The position numbers and the translations under genes were made by a program. This document shows, piece by piece, positions 35,259 through 44,376 of a stretch of 64,000 bases of DNA; position 1 is the first letter of the stretch; every line of letters begins with the position of its first letter. Under the pieces are notes generated by a model. The model was not told the origin of the DNA, searched no databases, and saw only the letters and a list, made by a program, of their open reading frames with translations. This stretch comes from Bacteroidota bacterium (GTDB lineage: Bacteria > Bacteroidota > Bacteroidia > 2-12-FULL-35-15): positions 62,001 through 126,000 of the forward strand of contig CANFRC010000006.1 of assembly GCA_947449315.1 (NCBI GenBank), written 5' to 3'.

Positions 35259-37664
35259 ATGAAAGTGTGTATTGCAGAGAAACCAAGTGTAGCTAAAGAA
35301 ATTGCCGAAATATTGGGCGCGAAACAGCGCAAGGATGGGTATTACGAAGGCAATGGATATCAGGTTACTTGGAGTTTCGGACATTTATGCGAACTAAAAG
35401 AGCCTCATGAATACGACTCAGCTTACCGCGAATGGAATTTAAATATGCTTCCTATTTTACCCCCAAAATTTGGTATTAAAGTAAAAAATGATAAAGGGAT
35501 CGAAAAACAATTCAATACCATTTCTTCTTTATTTGAAAATGCATCTGAAGTTATCAATTGTGGTGATGCTGGCCAAGAAGGAGAGTTGATTCAACGGTGG
35601 ATATTTTCGAAAACAAATTGTAAGAAACCTTTGAAACGTTTGTGGATTTCATCTCTTACCGAAGAAGCAATTCGTGAAGGATTCACTAAATTAAAAGATG
35701 GTAAAGATTACGAAAGTTTATACTTTGCAGGTTATTCTCGCGCTGCAGCGGATTGGCTTTTAGGAATGAATGCTACGCGATTATTTACCATAAAATACGG
35801 TAATGGTAAACAGGTGTTGTCTGTCGGACGAGTACAAACGCCTACATTAGCGATGATCGTAAATAGGCAGTTGGAAATAAATGCATTTTCTTCCAATACA
35901 TTTTTTGAATTAAAAACAAAATACAGGGATGTTATTTTTAATGCTGTAGTAGATCGTTTCTATGAAAACGATAAAGCAGCCGGAGAAGAAATTTTAAGAT
36001 CGATCAATGAAGATCCTTTTGTAATCACTTCCGTAGATATAAAAAAAGGAAAAGAATCGGCTCCTCGTTTGTTTGATCTTACTTCTTTGCAAGTGGAGTG
36101 TAATAAAAAATTCGCATTTTCTGCTGATGATACATTAAAGATCATTCAGAATTTATATGAAAAGAAACTGGTGACCTATCCGCGTGTGGATACCACATAT
36201 CTTCCGAATGATATGTATTCAAAGATTCCAGGTGTTTTGCAAAACATGGTCAATTATCAATCACTTGTAAAGCCGTTATTGGATGCTCCTATCCGAAAAT
36301 CCACAAAAGTATTTGATGATAAAAAGGTAACAGATCATCATGCTATTATTCCTACCGATATGCGTGCACAAGGATTAGTTGGAAACGAAGCGCTTGTTTA
36401 TGATACCATAGCGAAACGGTTTTTAGCAGCTTTTTATCCTGATTGTGAAGTGTCGAATACCTCTGTTCTTGGATTAGTAAGCCCCGCAAAATTACCTGCT
36501 GAAAAGTCGATTGAATTTAAAGCAACAGGAAAACAAATTTTAGATGCAGGCTGGAGAATTGTTTATGGAAAAGAATCGACTGGCGAGGAGGAAGAAGAAA
36601 AAACACAATTGTTGCCGGCTTTTGAAAAAGATGAAACTGGTTCGCATGAAGCGTTTTTAGCTGAAGGGAAAACATCTCCGCCAAAAGCATATACTGAAGC
36701 TACTTTGTTGCGTGCCATGGAAACGGCAGGCAAACAAATAGATGATGAAGAGTTGCGCGAATTGATGAAAGAAAATGGGATTGGTCGTCCTTCAACACGT
36801 GCAGCAATCATTGAAACGTTATTCCGTAGAAATTATGTGAAGCGTGAACGCAAAAATTTAGTGCCGACAGTAACAGGAATGGAATTGATTCGTGTCATCA
36901 ATAATGAATTGTTGAAGTCGGCTGAAATGACGGGTAATTGGGAATTCAAATTGCGTCAAATTGAAAAAGGAGACTATCAGGCAGAAGCATTTTTGACTGA
37001 AATGAAACAAATGGTCAGCGATTTGGTCTTTCAGGTGCGAAGCGAAAGCACGCAGCGGATCACCATTGCAAGTCATGCTCCTGTGGTTGAAAAGAATGAA
37101 GCAATCGTATGCCCCAAATGTAAAAAAGGAACAATGCTGAAAGGTAAGGCCGCTTTTGGTTGTAGCGATTTTAAGAATGGCTGTGATTTTAAAGTTCCTT
37201 TCGAACTGATGGAAAAAAAATTGAGCGATCATCAAATTTCAACACTTATTCAAAAAGGTAAGACTCCGGTCATAAAAGGGTTTGATCAGGGCGGAATAAA
37301 AAAAGATGGCATCTTAAAACTTACGTCTTCCTTTCAGATTGAGTTCGAAGAAAAAGAGGCAGTGGCTTCCAAAACGAAACCTGCACGTCTTACTGCAACG
37401 AAAGAATCTGTGGCGAATGTTTGTCCGAAGTGTAATACAGGTGCAGTTATAAAAGGGAATTCTTCGTATGGGTGTAGCAATTGGAAAAATGGCTGTCATT
37501 TCCGTTTGCCATTTCAATTTATGAGCAAGCAATTAAATGAGACACAAATTCAATCGTTAATCAAAAAAGGGGAAACCGCTTTAATAAAAGGCCTTTTGAA
37601 AGACGGTGCGAAAGTAGATGCGAAATTAAAATTTGATTCTGAGTTTGGCTTGGTGATCGGATAG
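35259..37664 (+). CDS. topB: DNA topoisomerase III
   Basis: A type IA topoisomerase that passes single strands to resolve replication and recombination intermediates. The start at 35259 gives MKVCIAEKPSVAKEIAEILG, the Toprim beginning with the catalytic glutamate; the Toprim acidic motif appears as NCGDAGQEGELIQRW. The active-site tyrosine is Tyr307 in LVTYPRVDTTYL. Toward the C-terminus, two copies of a four-cysteine ribbon module (VCPKCKKGTML... and VCPKCNTGAVI..., about 612-680 and 710-780) probably bind zinc and DNA. The total of 801 residues suits the Bacteroidota form. Confidence 0.95.
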   Translation: MKVCIAEKPSVAKEIAEILGAKQRKDGYYEGNGYQVTWSFGHLCELKEPHEYDSAYREWNLNMLPILPPKFGIKVKNDKGIEKQFNTISSLFENASEVINCGDAGQEGELIQRWIFSKTNCKKPLKRLWISSLTEEAIREGFTKLKDGKDYESLYFAGYSRAAADWLLGMNATRLFTIKYGNGKQVLSVGRVQTPTLAMIVNRQLEINAFSSNTFFELKTKYRDVIFNAVVDRFYENDKAAGEEILRSINEDPFVITSVDIKKGKESAPRLFDLTSLQVECNKKFAFSADDTLKIIQNLYEKKLVTYPRVDTTYLPNDMYSKIPGVLQNMVNYQSLVKPLLDAPIRKSTKVFDDKKVTDHHAIIPTDMRAQGLVGNEALVYDTIAKRFLAAFYPDCEVSNTSVLGLVSPAKLPAEKSIEFKATGKQILDAGWRIVYGKESTGEEEEEKTQLLPAFEKDETGSHEAFLAEGKTSPPKAYTEATLLRAMETAGKQIDDEELRELMKENGIGRPSTRAAIIETLFRRNYVKRERKNLVPTVTGMELIRVINNELLKSAEMTGNWEFKLRQIEKGDYQAEAFLTEMKQMVSDLVFQVRSESTQRITIASHAPVVEKNEAIVCPKCKKGTMLKGKAAFGCSDFKNGCDFKVPFELMEKKLSDHQISTLIQKGKTPVIKGFDQGGIKKDGILKLTSSFQIEFEEKEAVASKTKPARLTATKESVANVCPKCNTGAVIKGNSSYGCSNWKNGCHFRLPFQFMSKQLNETQIQSLIKKGETALIKGLLKDGAKVDAKLKFDSEFGLVIG

Positions 37665-37665
37665 G

Positions 37666-38280
37666 TTATCTGATCACAGGAATCGTTGCATTAGAAAATC
37701 CTGTTCCAAATGAATTGAATCCACTTGATGGAAAAGGATTGCTATAATAATTCCCTTGTCCTTTTGAAATACTTGTTTCAAATTTGATAGAACTATGTTC
37801 TGTTATTTTATACTCTAGGCCAATTGAAGCAGCTTTGTAATTGTCATTGTTTTTTTTGTTGATTCCATTTGCATCATACCTAACAGCACCCGACATGATC
37901 AGTTTTTTATTTAACTGATATTGTCCTTCTACAAATAATAAATTCCCGGAGATTGATCTGTTTTTGTTATTCAATATTGCTTCCTGCTGGTTCATTGCCA
38001 TAAATGTATTACCCGAAATTGTGTAATGCATCAGCCCAACATTTAATTTGAATCTATTTGTCAGCTGATATCCTATTTCTGGTGCAACAAAAGAAGTAAA
38101 AGCAGTATTTTTTGAAGCATTTAAAAAGCCAATGCCTGCACCTATATTTATTGAAGCGGAAACTTTGTCTTTCGACAAAAAGTTTGATTTAGGTGTTTGG
38201 TAATAATCGTCAGTTGTCGTTTGAGCAACTGCTATAAAAGAACAGATCAAAAACAATGTTGAGGTTATTAACTTTTTCAT
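37666..38280 (-). CDS. Outer-membrane beta-barrel-like protein, function unknown
   Basis: A 204-residue exported protein with signal peptide (MKKLITSTLFLICSFIAVAQ). The mature part alternates polar and hydrophobic residues in strands such as ASINIGAGIGFLNASK, YQLTNRFKLNVGLMHYTISG and SIGLEYKITEHSSIKFETSI, consistent with an 8-stranded barrel. The C-terminal residues (SGFNSFGTGFSNATIPVIR) lack the aromatic last strand, so a periplasmic or incomplete barrel is possible. The stop lies one base from that of the convergent topB gene. No function is suggested by context. Confidence 0.7.
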   Translation of the reverse strand: MKKLITSTLFLICSFIAVAQTTTDDYYQTPKSNFLSKDKVSASINIGAGIGFLNASKNTAFTSFVAPEIGYQLTNRFKLNVGLMHYTISGNTFMAMNQQEAILNNKNRSISGNLLFVEGQYQLNKKLIMSGAVRYDANGINKKNNDNYKAASIGLEYKITEHSSIKFETSISKGQGNYYSNPFPSSGFNSFGTGFSNATIPVIR

Positions 38281-38396
38281 GTTAGGTATTTAGTAAAACA
38301 AAGTTAATTAAAAATCAATTTAAAAAATACTTTTGTAAAAGTTTAACATATCATAACAATCCCGACTTGAAAAAACGAAGGATAAAAAAGTAGAAG

Positions 38397-38645
38397 ATGA
38401 AAATATTTGTAAAAAATCTCGATAGAGATATCAATGAAATGCAATTAGAAGGCTTGTTTGCTCAATTTGGTGAGGTGATATCTACAAAGATAGTGTATGA
38501 TACGATTACTTGGGAATCAAAAGGGTTTGCATTTTTAGAAATGGCAAAAAAAGCGGAGGGTCAAAAAGCAATCGAAGCTTTGAACGGCAAAGAGGTGAAA
38601 GGTCGTGAACTTATTGTTCAAGAAGCGGAAGAAAGAAGAAGATAG
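38397..38645 (+). CDS. Small RRM-domain RNA-binding protein
   Basis: An 82-residue protein consisting of one RNA-recognition motif. The two RNP signatures are present: IFVKNLDRDI at the start (RNP2) and KGFAFLEMAKKAEG near residue 43 (RNP1), with two phenylalanines placed for base stacking. The tail is charged (QEAEERRR). Such single-RRM proteins occur in Bacteroidota and cyanobacteria and bind mRNA, often with temperature control; there is a DEAD-box helicase elsewhere in the window, but no direct link. Confidence 0.92.
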   Translation: MKIFVKNLDRDINEMQLEGLFAQFGEVISTKIVYDTITWESKGFAFLEMAKKAEGQKAIEALNGKEVKGRELIVQEAEERRR

Positions 38646-38765
38646 GAGTGAGTTTTTTGTTCACGATTAATTCTTTTGAAAAAGAAGAATGCCTCTGCGG
38701 GTATGAATAGCCTTTTATAGAGAGGAGAGGCGTGTCACAATTTTAGAATTTAATTTTTTTTGCAA

Positions 38766-39977
38766 ATGAATAAAGTATCTTTTACAAAAGCCAATGTCTT
38801 TTTTATTTTTCTAATCGCTCTATTCCTTGCCTTTTTTTCTTGCGGAAATGGTACACCGAAAGAAGCACCTAAAGCAATTGAGGTTCCGATAGGGGAAGAT
38901 AGTGTAGTAAAAATAAGGAAGGAGATTCACGCCGATGAAAAGGCTGCAAAGCTTAAAGTTGTTTTTGCCAACAGAGTAAAACAAGCCAAGTTTAATGGTT
39001 GTGTATTAGTAGCGCAGCGTGGACAAGTCATTTTTAGCAATTCATACGGCTATTCAAATTTAAAGAAGAAAACTCCGTTAAAAATAAATTCACCTTTTCA
39101 ATTAGCTTCTATTTCTAAAACACTTACTTCGGCTGCTATTCTGTTATTAAAGGATCAAGGGAAATTGAAATTGACAGATAGTATACAACAGTATTTCCCG
39201 AATTTCCCATTTCATAATATTACCATTAAGCTTCTGTTATCGCATCGTTCCGGATTAAATAACTATGTATATTTTGGTGAGCCGAATTGCGATTCAAAAA
39301 ACTGTTACAATGGAAAAATATTTGATAATAGTGCAATGCTTCAGTTAATAATCGATAAAAAACCTGCTGTGTATGCTGCCCCAAATAAGAAATTTGAATA
39401 TTGTAATACAAATTATGCACTACTTTCATTGATAGTTGAAAAAGTTTCCGGGATGAAATTTGCTGAATTTATGAATAAAAATATTTTTGTTCCGTTAGGC
39501 ATGAATGATACTTGGGTGCATGATCCGAAGACTGATCGAGAGCATCCGGAAATGACCATTGGACATACTGCCGGGGGAAAAGCAGAAGAAGAGAAGTTTG
39601 CTGATGATGTTATTGGTGATAAAGGAGTTTATTCTACTGTAGGTGATATGCTAAAATGGGATCAAGCGTTATACTCCGAAAAATTATTGAAAAAAGAAAC
39701 GATCGTAGAAGCGTTTACGGGTTATAGTAATGAGCATAAAGGTAAAAGGAATTATGGTTACGGGTGGAGGATGATCGATGACGGTAAAAATCCGAAAATA
39801 ATTTATCATAACGGTTGGTGGCATGGATATGCTACCTTGTTTTTTAGGCGTCCAACTGACCAAACGACTGTAATCATTCTTTCCAATAAATTTGGAGGCA
39901 GTACTTACCATATTGAAGATGTTCTGGCTGTCATAAATGATGATTTGCATGCTGTTGATATGGATGGTGCTGAATAA
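38766..39977 (+). CDS. Serine hydrolase of the beta-lactamase/penicillin-binding class C family, lipoprotein
   Basis: A periplasm-facing lipoprotein of 403 residues. The signal IALFLAFFSCGNGT has a lipobox ending in the cysteine to be lipidated. The serine hydrolase fold carries SISK (SxxK nucleophile, near residue 118), YCN within EYCNTNYAL (YxN), and HNGWWHGY (the KTG-like third box). These three boxes mark class C beta-lactamases, DD-peptidases and esterases. Which it is cannot be read from sequence; resistance should not be assumed. An ATG at 38766 starts the protein; a TTG two codons earlier is possible. Confidence 0.87.
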   Translation: MNKVSFTKANVFFIFLIALFLAFFSCGNGTPKEAPKAIEVPIGEDSVVKIRKEIHADEKAAKLKVVFANRVKQAKFNGCVLVAQRGQVIFSNSYGYSNLKKKTPLKINSPFQLASISKTLTSAAILLLKDQGKLKLTDSIQQYFPNFPFHNITIKLLLSHRSGLNNYVYFGEPNCDSKNCYNGKIFDNSAMLQLIIDKKPAVYAAPNKKFEYCNTNYALLSLIVEKVSGMKFAEFMNKNIFVPLGMNDTWVHDPKTDREHPEMTIGHTAGGKAEEEKFADDVIGDKGVYSTVGDMLKWDQALYSEKLLKKETIVEAFTGYSNEHKGKRNYGYGWRMIDDGKNPKIIYHNGWWHGYATLFFRRPTDQTTVIILSNKFGGSTYHIEDVLAVINDDLHAVDMDGAE

Positions 39978-40123
39978 TGTTGTTTCATCAATAATCTTTA
40001 GACAAACACATTTCCAAGGCCACCCAATGATATTTATCATCTGATGGGCTGAGAATTTATTTAGCTGCCAGGATTCCTAAATTTTTAACGATTAATTTTG
40101 TCAGTAATACATCCTTTTTCTCC

Positions 40124-40131
40124 TATCTTTG
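40124..40131 (+). promoter_or_regulatory. -7 promoter box for the coiled-coil lipoprotein
   Basis: TATCTTTG matches TAnnTTTG; a TTTG lies 23 bases upstream at 40097-40100, slightly farther than usual. The ATG at 40158 follows by 26 bases, which supports that start. Confidence 0.5.
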
Positions 40132-40157
40132 CAAAAAAATTAAAACAAAATAATCAA

Positions 40158-41012
40158 ATGAAAAAGTTACTTTATTTAGTTCCATTCCTTTTACCATTCG
40201 TTTTCGCTTGTGGAAGCGGCAATAAAGATGGTGTTTTGACAACAGAAGACAGTTTAACAGCAGTTAACAGCGGTCAAACAGTTCGTATTCATAATCAAGA
40301 TTCTAGCATCCAATCTTTTATCAGAGGGTTTAATGAAATCCAAGATAACTTAGATCAGATCAAAGAAAAAGAAAAAATGGTTTCTGCAAATAGCAAGGAT
40401 CCAGAAACTCGTAAATCTAAAGAAGAGCAAATTGTTGCTGACATTCAATCGATGTATGACATCATGAATAAGAATAAGCAGCGTATCGCTTCCATGAAAG
40501 CGAAACTGAAAGAGTCAAATAAGAATAATGACGAATTGGAAAAATTCATTACCCGTTTGACAGCTGAAATTGAAGAAAAAGACGGACAGATCAATGATTT
40601 AAAAGGTCAGTTAGAGAAGTTGAATGTTGAGATGACAAATCTTAACTTGAACTACAAAGAAGCAACCCAGGAGTCTGCTGTTAAAACAGAAAAATTAAAT
40701 ACGGCTTATTATACATTTGGAACTTCTAAGGAGTTAATCAAAAATAATGTGTTGACCAAAGAAGGTGGTTTTATTGGAATGGGTAAGATTGCTAAAATGA
40801 AAGACGACTTTAACAAAAATTATTTTACGAAAGTGGATGTGTCTACTTTAACAGAAATTGTTTTAGGTGCTAAGAAAGCAAAATTGATTACTGCGCATCC
40901 TGCAAGTTCATACAAAATTCAAGGAGCTGATGGTAAAGCCGAGAAATTGGTGATCTTGAATGCAGAAGATTTCTGGAGCGCTTCAAAATATTTAGTGATC
41001 GTAGTAGAATAA
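40158..41012 (+). CDS. Coiled-coil lipoprotein, function unknown
   Basis: A 284-residue lipoprotein (signal LYLVPFLLPFVFACGSG, lipidated cysteine at about 18). The start at 40158 is favoured by the signal peptide and by the promoter box at 40124. From about 60 to 190 it is a long charged helix with heptads (for example KQRIASMKAKLKES and EIEEKDGQINDLKGQLEKL), predicting a coiled coil that could span part of the periplasm. The C-terminal 90 residues are globular with a beta-like end (KLITAHPASSYKI). I do not recognise a family. A strong terminator follows. Confidence 0.8.
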   Translation: MKKLLYLVPFLLPFVFACGSGNKDGVLTTEDSLTAVNSGQTVRIHNQDSSIQSFIRGFNEIQDNLDQIKEKEKMVSANSKDPETRKSKEEQIVADIQSMYDIMNKNKQRIASMKAKLKESNKNNDELEKFITRLTAEIEEKDGQINDLKGQLEKLNVEMTNLNLNYKEATQESAVKTEKLNTAYYTFGTSKELIKNNVLTKEGGFIGMGKIAKMKDDFNKNYFTKVDVSTLTEIVLGAKKAKLITAHPASSYKIQGADGKAEKLVILNAEDFWSASKYLVIVVE

Positions 41013-41030
41013 TACGCTAATAACGAATTC

Positions 41031-41070
41031 AAAAGCATCAATTTACCACCGGTAGATTGGTGCTTTTTTT
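41031..41070 (+). terminator. Intrinsic terminator after the coiled-coil lipoprotein
   Basis: A 17-bp stem (41031-41047 with 41051-41067), complete apart from two G-T type pairs, has a 3-base loop and runs into a T-tract. It ends the lipoprotein mRNA about 20 bases past its stop. Confidence 0.88.
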
Positions 41071-41210
41071 ATTTTTCTTATAGTATGAATCAATAAACAG
41101 TGAATTCATTTATTGCCATTATGGAAGAAGCTGTCTTTAAAACGTTATTTAATTTCAATTAAAATACAAACAAAGTTGTTTAATGTATATACATATAATT
41201 TAACTTATCA

Positions 41211-41218
41211 TACCTTTG
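41211..41218 (+). promoter_or_regulatory. -7 promoter box for the ABC exporter
   Basis: TACCTTTG fits TAnnTTTG exactly. It would give the ABC transporter mRNA a leader of about 90 bases; no -33 TTTG is evident and no stable structure was noticed in that leader. Confidence 0.45.
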
Positions 41219-41311
41219 TTCTGAACTCCCATAAATTAGTGGATAGGTATTTTTTTTAATAAATCGTTATCAAAAAAAGTGCATCGTGGTTTATTGTAAA
41301 AAACAATCTTT

Positions 41312-43042
41312 ATGAAATTATTACTTAAGTATTTAAAACGATATAAGTGGACTGTTTTGTTAGCTTTGGTTTTAGCAGCGATCAATCAGCTATTTTCATT
41401 GATGGATCCTCTGGTTTTTAAGCATATTGTTGACGATTATGCATCCAATCCAACACGTCCCGATTTTATTAAAGGTGTAGGATTGCTCATCTTGCTTTCT
41501 ATGAGTTTCGCAATGGTTTCTCGGATTGCGAAAAATTTCCAGGATTATTATGTGAATGTAGTTTCACAGAAATTAGGTGCACAGATCTATTCTGATGGAC
41601 TCAAGCATTCGTTGGAGTTGCCTTATCAGGTATTTGAAGACCAGCGAAGTGGTGAAACCTTAGGGAAATTGCAAAAGGTTAGAACGGACGTTGAAAAACT
41701 TATCATGGCTTTTGTAAGTATCCTCTTTACGTCATTGGTAGGAGTTGCTTTTGTTATGGTTTATGCTATTCGTATTCATTGGTTGATTGCTGTTGTTTAT
41801 TTTGCTGCGGTACCTATTTTAGGTTTCGTGACTTCTATTTTAAGTAAGCGAATAAAAAAAATACAAAAGAAAATTGTTGGTGAAACCACTGCATTAGCAG
41901 GTTCTACGACGGAATCGTTGCGTAATATAGAATTGGTGAAAAGTCTTGGTTTGGCAGATCAGGAGATCAATCGTTTAAATGGAATAACTGTTAAAATATT
42001 AGGTTTAGAGTTAAAGAAAGTACGTTACATCAGAAGTATAAGTTTTATTCAAGGCACCTTTGTCAATCTGCTTCGTAGTTGTATTTTATTTTTATTACTT
42101 TTTTTAATTTTTAGAGGTAAACTAACACTTGGTGATCTTTTTTCTCTTCAAATATATTCCTTCTTCATTTTTGGTCCTCTTCAGGAATTGGGCAATATTA
42201 TTAGTACCTATAGGGAAGCTGAAGTGTCTTTGGATAATTTTCAGGCAATTTTAAATACTCCGAAGGAAGCAAAACCTGTCCATCCTGTTAATGTTAATCG
42301 TGTTGAAAAAGTTGAATTTTCAAATGTCAGCTTTAAACATCATTCCTCAAATAATAAAGCATTGGATGGCATTTCTTTTTCTTCTAAAAAAGGGGAAACT
42401 ATTGCATTTGTTGGGCCTTCAGGGTCTGGGAAAACAACTTTGGTGAAATTGTTAGTGGGCTTGTATCATCCACAGGAAGGCGATATAAAATATAATGATA
42501 CCATTTTTAGTGCGCTAGATCTGGATCAGTTGCGTTCTCAAATCGGTTTTGTGACGCAAGATACTCAGCTGTTTTCTGGAACCATCAAAGAGAATTTATT
42601 ATTCGTTGCTCCGAATGCAACTGATGCAGAATGCTTGGATGTATTGAATAAGGCTGCTTGTCAAAGTTTATTAGCGCGTGCCGAAAATGGAATCAACACT
42701 ATGATTGGTGAAGGAGGAGTTAAAGTTTCTGGTGGAGAAAAGCAACGTTTGTCAATTGCTCGGGCGCTATTGCGTAAACCTTCTTTGCTTGTTTTTGATG
42801 AAGCCACTTCTTCTTTGGATTCAATAACAGAGGAGGAGATCAGTAATACTGTTAAATCACTTTCATTAAATAGAGATCAGGTAACCATTATGATCGCCCA
42901 TCGTTTGAGCACTGTCATGCATGCCGATAGGATATTTTGTTTGGAAAAAGGGAAGATCATTGAACAAGGTAAGCACGATGAATTATTGATTCAGAAAGGA
43001 TTGTATTATGCTATGTGGCGTCAGCAAATAGGTGAGCGCTAG
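41312..43042 (+). CDS. ABC exporter, fused permease and ATPase (MsbA-like)
   Basis: A half-transporter of 576 residues that works as a homodimer in the inner membrane. Six helices (about 15-310) precede the ATPase: Walker A GPSGSGKTT with Lys374, Q-loop GFVTQDTQLF, signature KVSGGEKQRLSIARAL, Walker B LLVFDEATSSLD, and H-loop IAHRLST. Closest in plan to MsbA/LmrA-type exporters of lipids, peptides or drugs. The substrate is not given by the sequence; it need not be lipid A. The gene stands alone with its own promoter. Confidence 0.93.
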   Translation: MKLLLKYLKRYKWTVLLALVLAAINQLFSLMDPLVFKHIVDDYASNPTRPDFIKGVGLLILLSMSFAMVSRIAKNFQDYYVNVVSQKLGAQIYSDGLKHSLELPYQVFEDQRSGETLGKLQKVRTDVEKLIMAFVSILFTSLVGVAFVMVYAIRIHWLIAVVYFAAVPILGFVTSILSKRIKKIQKKIVGETTALAGSTTESLRNIELVKSLGLADQEINRLNGITVKILGLELKKVRYIRSISFIQGTFVNLLRSCILFLLLFLIFRGKLTLGDLFSLQIYSFFIFGPLQELGNIISTYREAEVSLDNFQAILNTPKEAKPVHPVNVNRVEKVEFSNVSFKHHSSNNKALDGISFSSKKGETIAFVGPSGSGKTTLVKLLVGLYHPQEGDIKYNDTIFSALDLDQLRSQIGFVTQDTQLFSGTIKENLLFVAPNATDAECLDVLNKAACQSLLARAENGINTMIGEGGVKVSGGEKQRLSIARALLRKPSLLVFDEATSSLDSITEEEISNTVKSLSLNRDQVTIMIAHRLSTVMHADRIFCLEKGKIIEQGKHDELLIQKGLYYAMWRQQIGER

Positions 43043-43102
43043 CTAGCAATGGGGATGCTATTGAAAAGGATATGAATAAAAAAATTCAGAACAAAAAAAT
43101 CA

Positions 43103-44317
43103 TTACTCGAAATCCTTATATAGAAGATATTTTTTGCGGGTTAATTTGAATTTTTTAATTCCTTCCAACCAGCTTTTATGAATTTCATCTTCAGTAACTC
43201 CATCTTTGATCTGCTTTTGAAGTGTTGCATTACCTGCATGGTAGTTAAAGTTTTCATCAAAGAAAGTCGTTTTGTCTGGTGTGTTTTCATATGTACCCAT
43301 CAGCCAGTATAAATAGATCTTGCCATACTCTTTCAGATACTCCGCTCCGAAATTAACTAAATTGTACCCATGGCAAACCAAACCTTTGTATTTTGGCTCC
43401 GTTGCACCAGCCATCGGTTTTGGAGTAAATTGATAATTTGTTTTTTGGAGTGTCGGGTGGCCAATCACCTGAAATGGAAGCTCCGTTCCTCGCCCTACTG
43501 AAACAATAGTGCCTTCAAATAAACCTAAACTAGGATACAAATAAACAGACGGCATGTTAGGTAGATTCGGTGAAGGTCGAACAGGTAATTCATACAAGTC
43601 TTTATGCTCGTAACCGACGATAGTAATTACTTTCAGATCACATTTTTCAGCGTTCTTTAACCAGCCTTCTCCGTTAACCATTTGAGCATATTCGCCAATT
43701 GTCATTCCATAAACGATAGGGACCGGGTGTAAACCTAAAAATGATTTATAGGCATCTTCCATGATCGGACCGTCAACATAATATCCGTTGGGGTTAGGAC
43801 GGTCAAGTAAAATTAATTTTTTCTTGTTTTCTGCACAGGCCTCCATTACATAATGCAACGTGGATAAATAAGTATAGAAGCGTACTCCAACATCCTGTAT
43901 ATCGAAAATCACAACATCAATATTTTTTAAATCTTCCGGCTTTGGTTTTTTGTTGTTCTTTCCATACAGTGAGATAATCGTTAATCCTGTTTTAGGGTCT
44001 TTTGTGGTAACTACTTTTTCACCTGCATCAACCGTTCCGCGAAACCCATGTTCAGGGCAAAATACTTTTTTGATAGATACACCTAATGAAATAAGGCTAT
44101 CCACAAGGTGAGTGTTTTTTATGTTTGACGATTGGTTGGCAACAACTGCAACCGATTTGCCTTTCAGTAAAGGAAGGTATTCCGCTGTGCGATCAGCGCC
44201 CACTTTAACATCGTTAAGGGTTTTAACAGTATTCTCTAACTGAATTATGCCTTGAGAATTCGCATTTAATGCAAAAACAATAAGAATCAAAAAAATTGAA
44301 ATGTTATTCATCTTCAT
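43103..44317 (-). CDS. namZ: Exo-beta-N-acetylmuramidase NamZ family (DUF1343)
   Basis: A secreted enzyme of 404 residues with signal peptide (MKMNNISIFLILIVFALNANSQ). The DUF1343 core has SVAVVANQSSN, VFCPEHGFRGTVDAGEKV, DIQDVGVRFYTYLSTLHYVM, LDRPNPNGYYVDGP and PVPIVYGMTIGEYA, in the order of B. subtilis NamZ, which removes terminal N-acetylmuramic acid from peptidoglycan fragments (GH171). The GxEHGFRG and DxQDxGxRxYT stretches are the family's most conserved region. Wall-fragment recycling in the periplasm is the likely role. Confidence 0.93.
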   Translation of the reverse strand: MKMNNISIFLILIVFALNANSQGIIQLENTVKTLNDVKVGADRTAEYLPLLKGKSVAVVANQSSNIKNTHLVDSLISLGVSIKKVFCPEHGFRGTVDAGEKVVTTKDPKTGLTIISLYGKNNKKPKPEDLKNIDVVIFDIQDVGVRFYTYLSTLHYVMEACAENKKKLILLDRPNPNGYYVDGPIMEDAYKSFLGLHPVPIVYGMTIGEYAQMVNGEGWLKNAEKCDLKVITIVGYEHKDLYELPVRPSPNLPNMPSVYLYPSLGLFEGTIVSVGRGTELPFQVIGHPTLQKTNYQFTPKPMAGATEPKYKGLVCHGYNLVNFGAEYLKEYGKIYLYWLMGTYENTPDKTTFFDENFNYHAGNATLQKQIKDGVTEDEIHKSWLEGIKKFKLTRKKYLLYKDFE

Positions 44318-44376
44318 CTTAATTCTAAAATAGTATTTTTGTGAATAGTTAAACCCAAGTCCAAAGCTAATAAATT

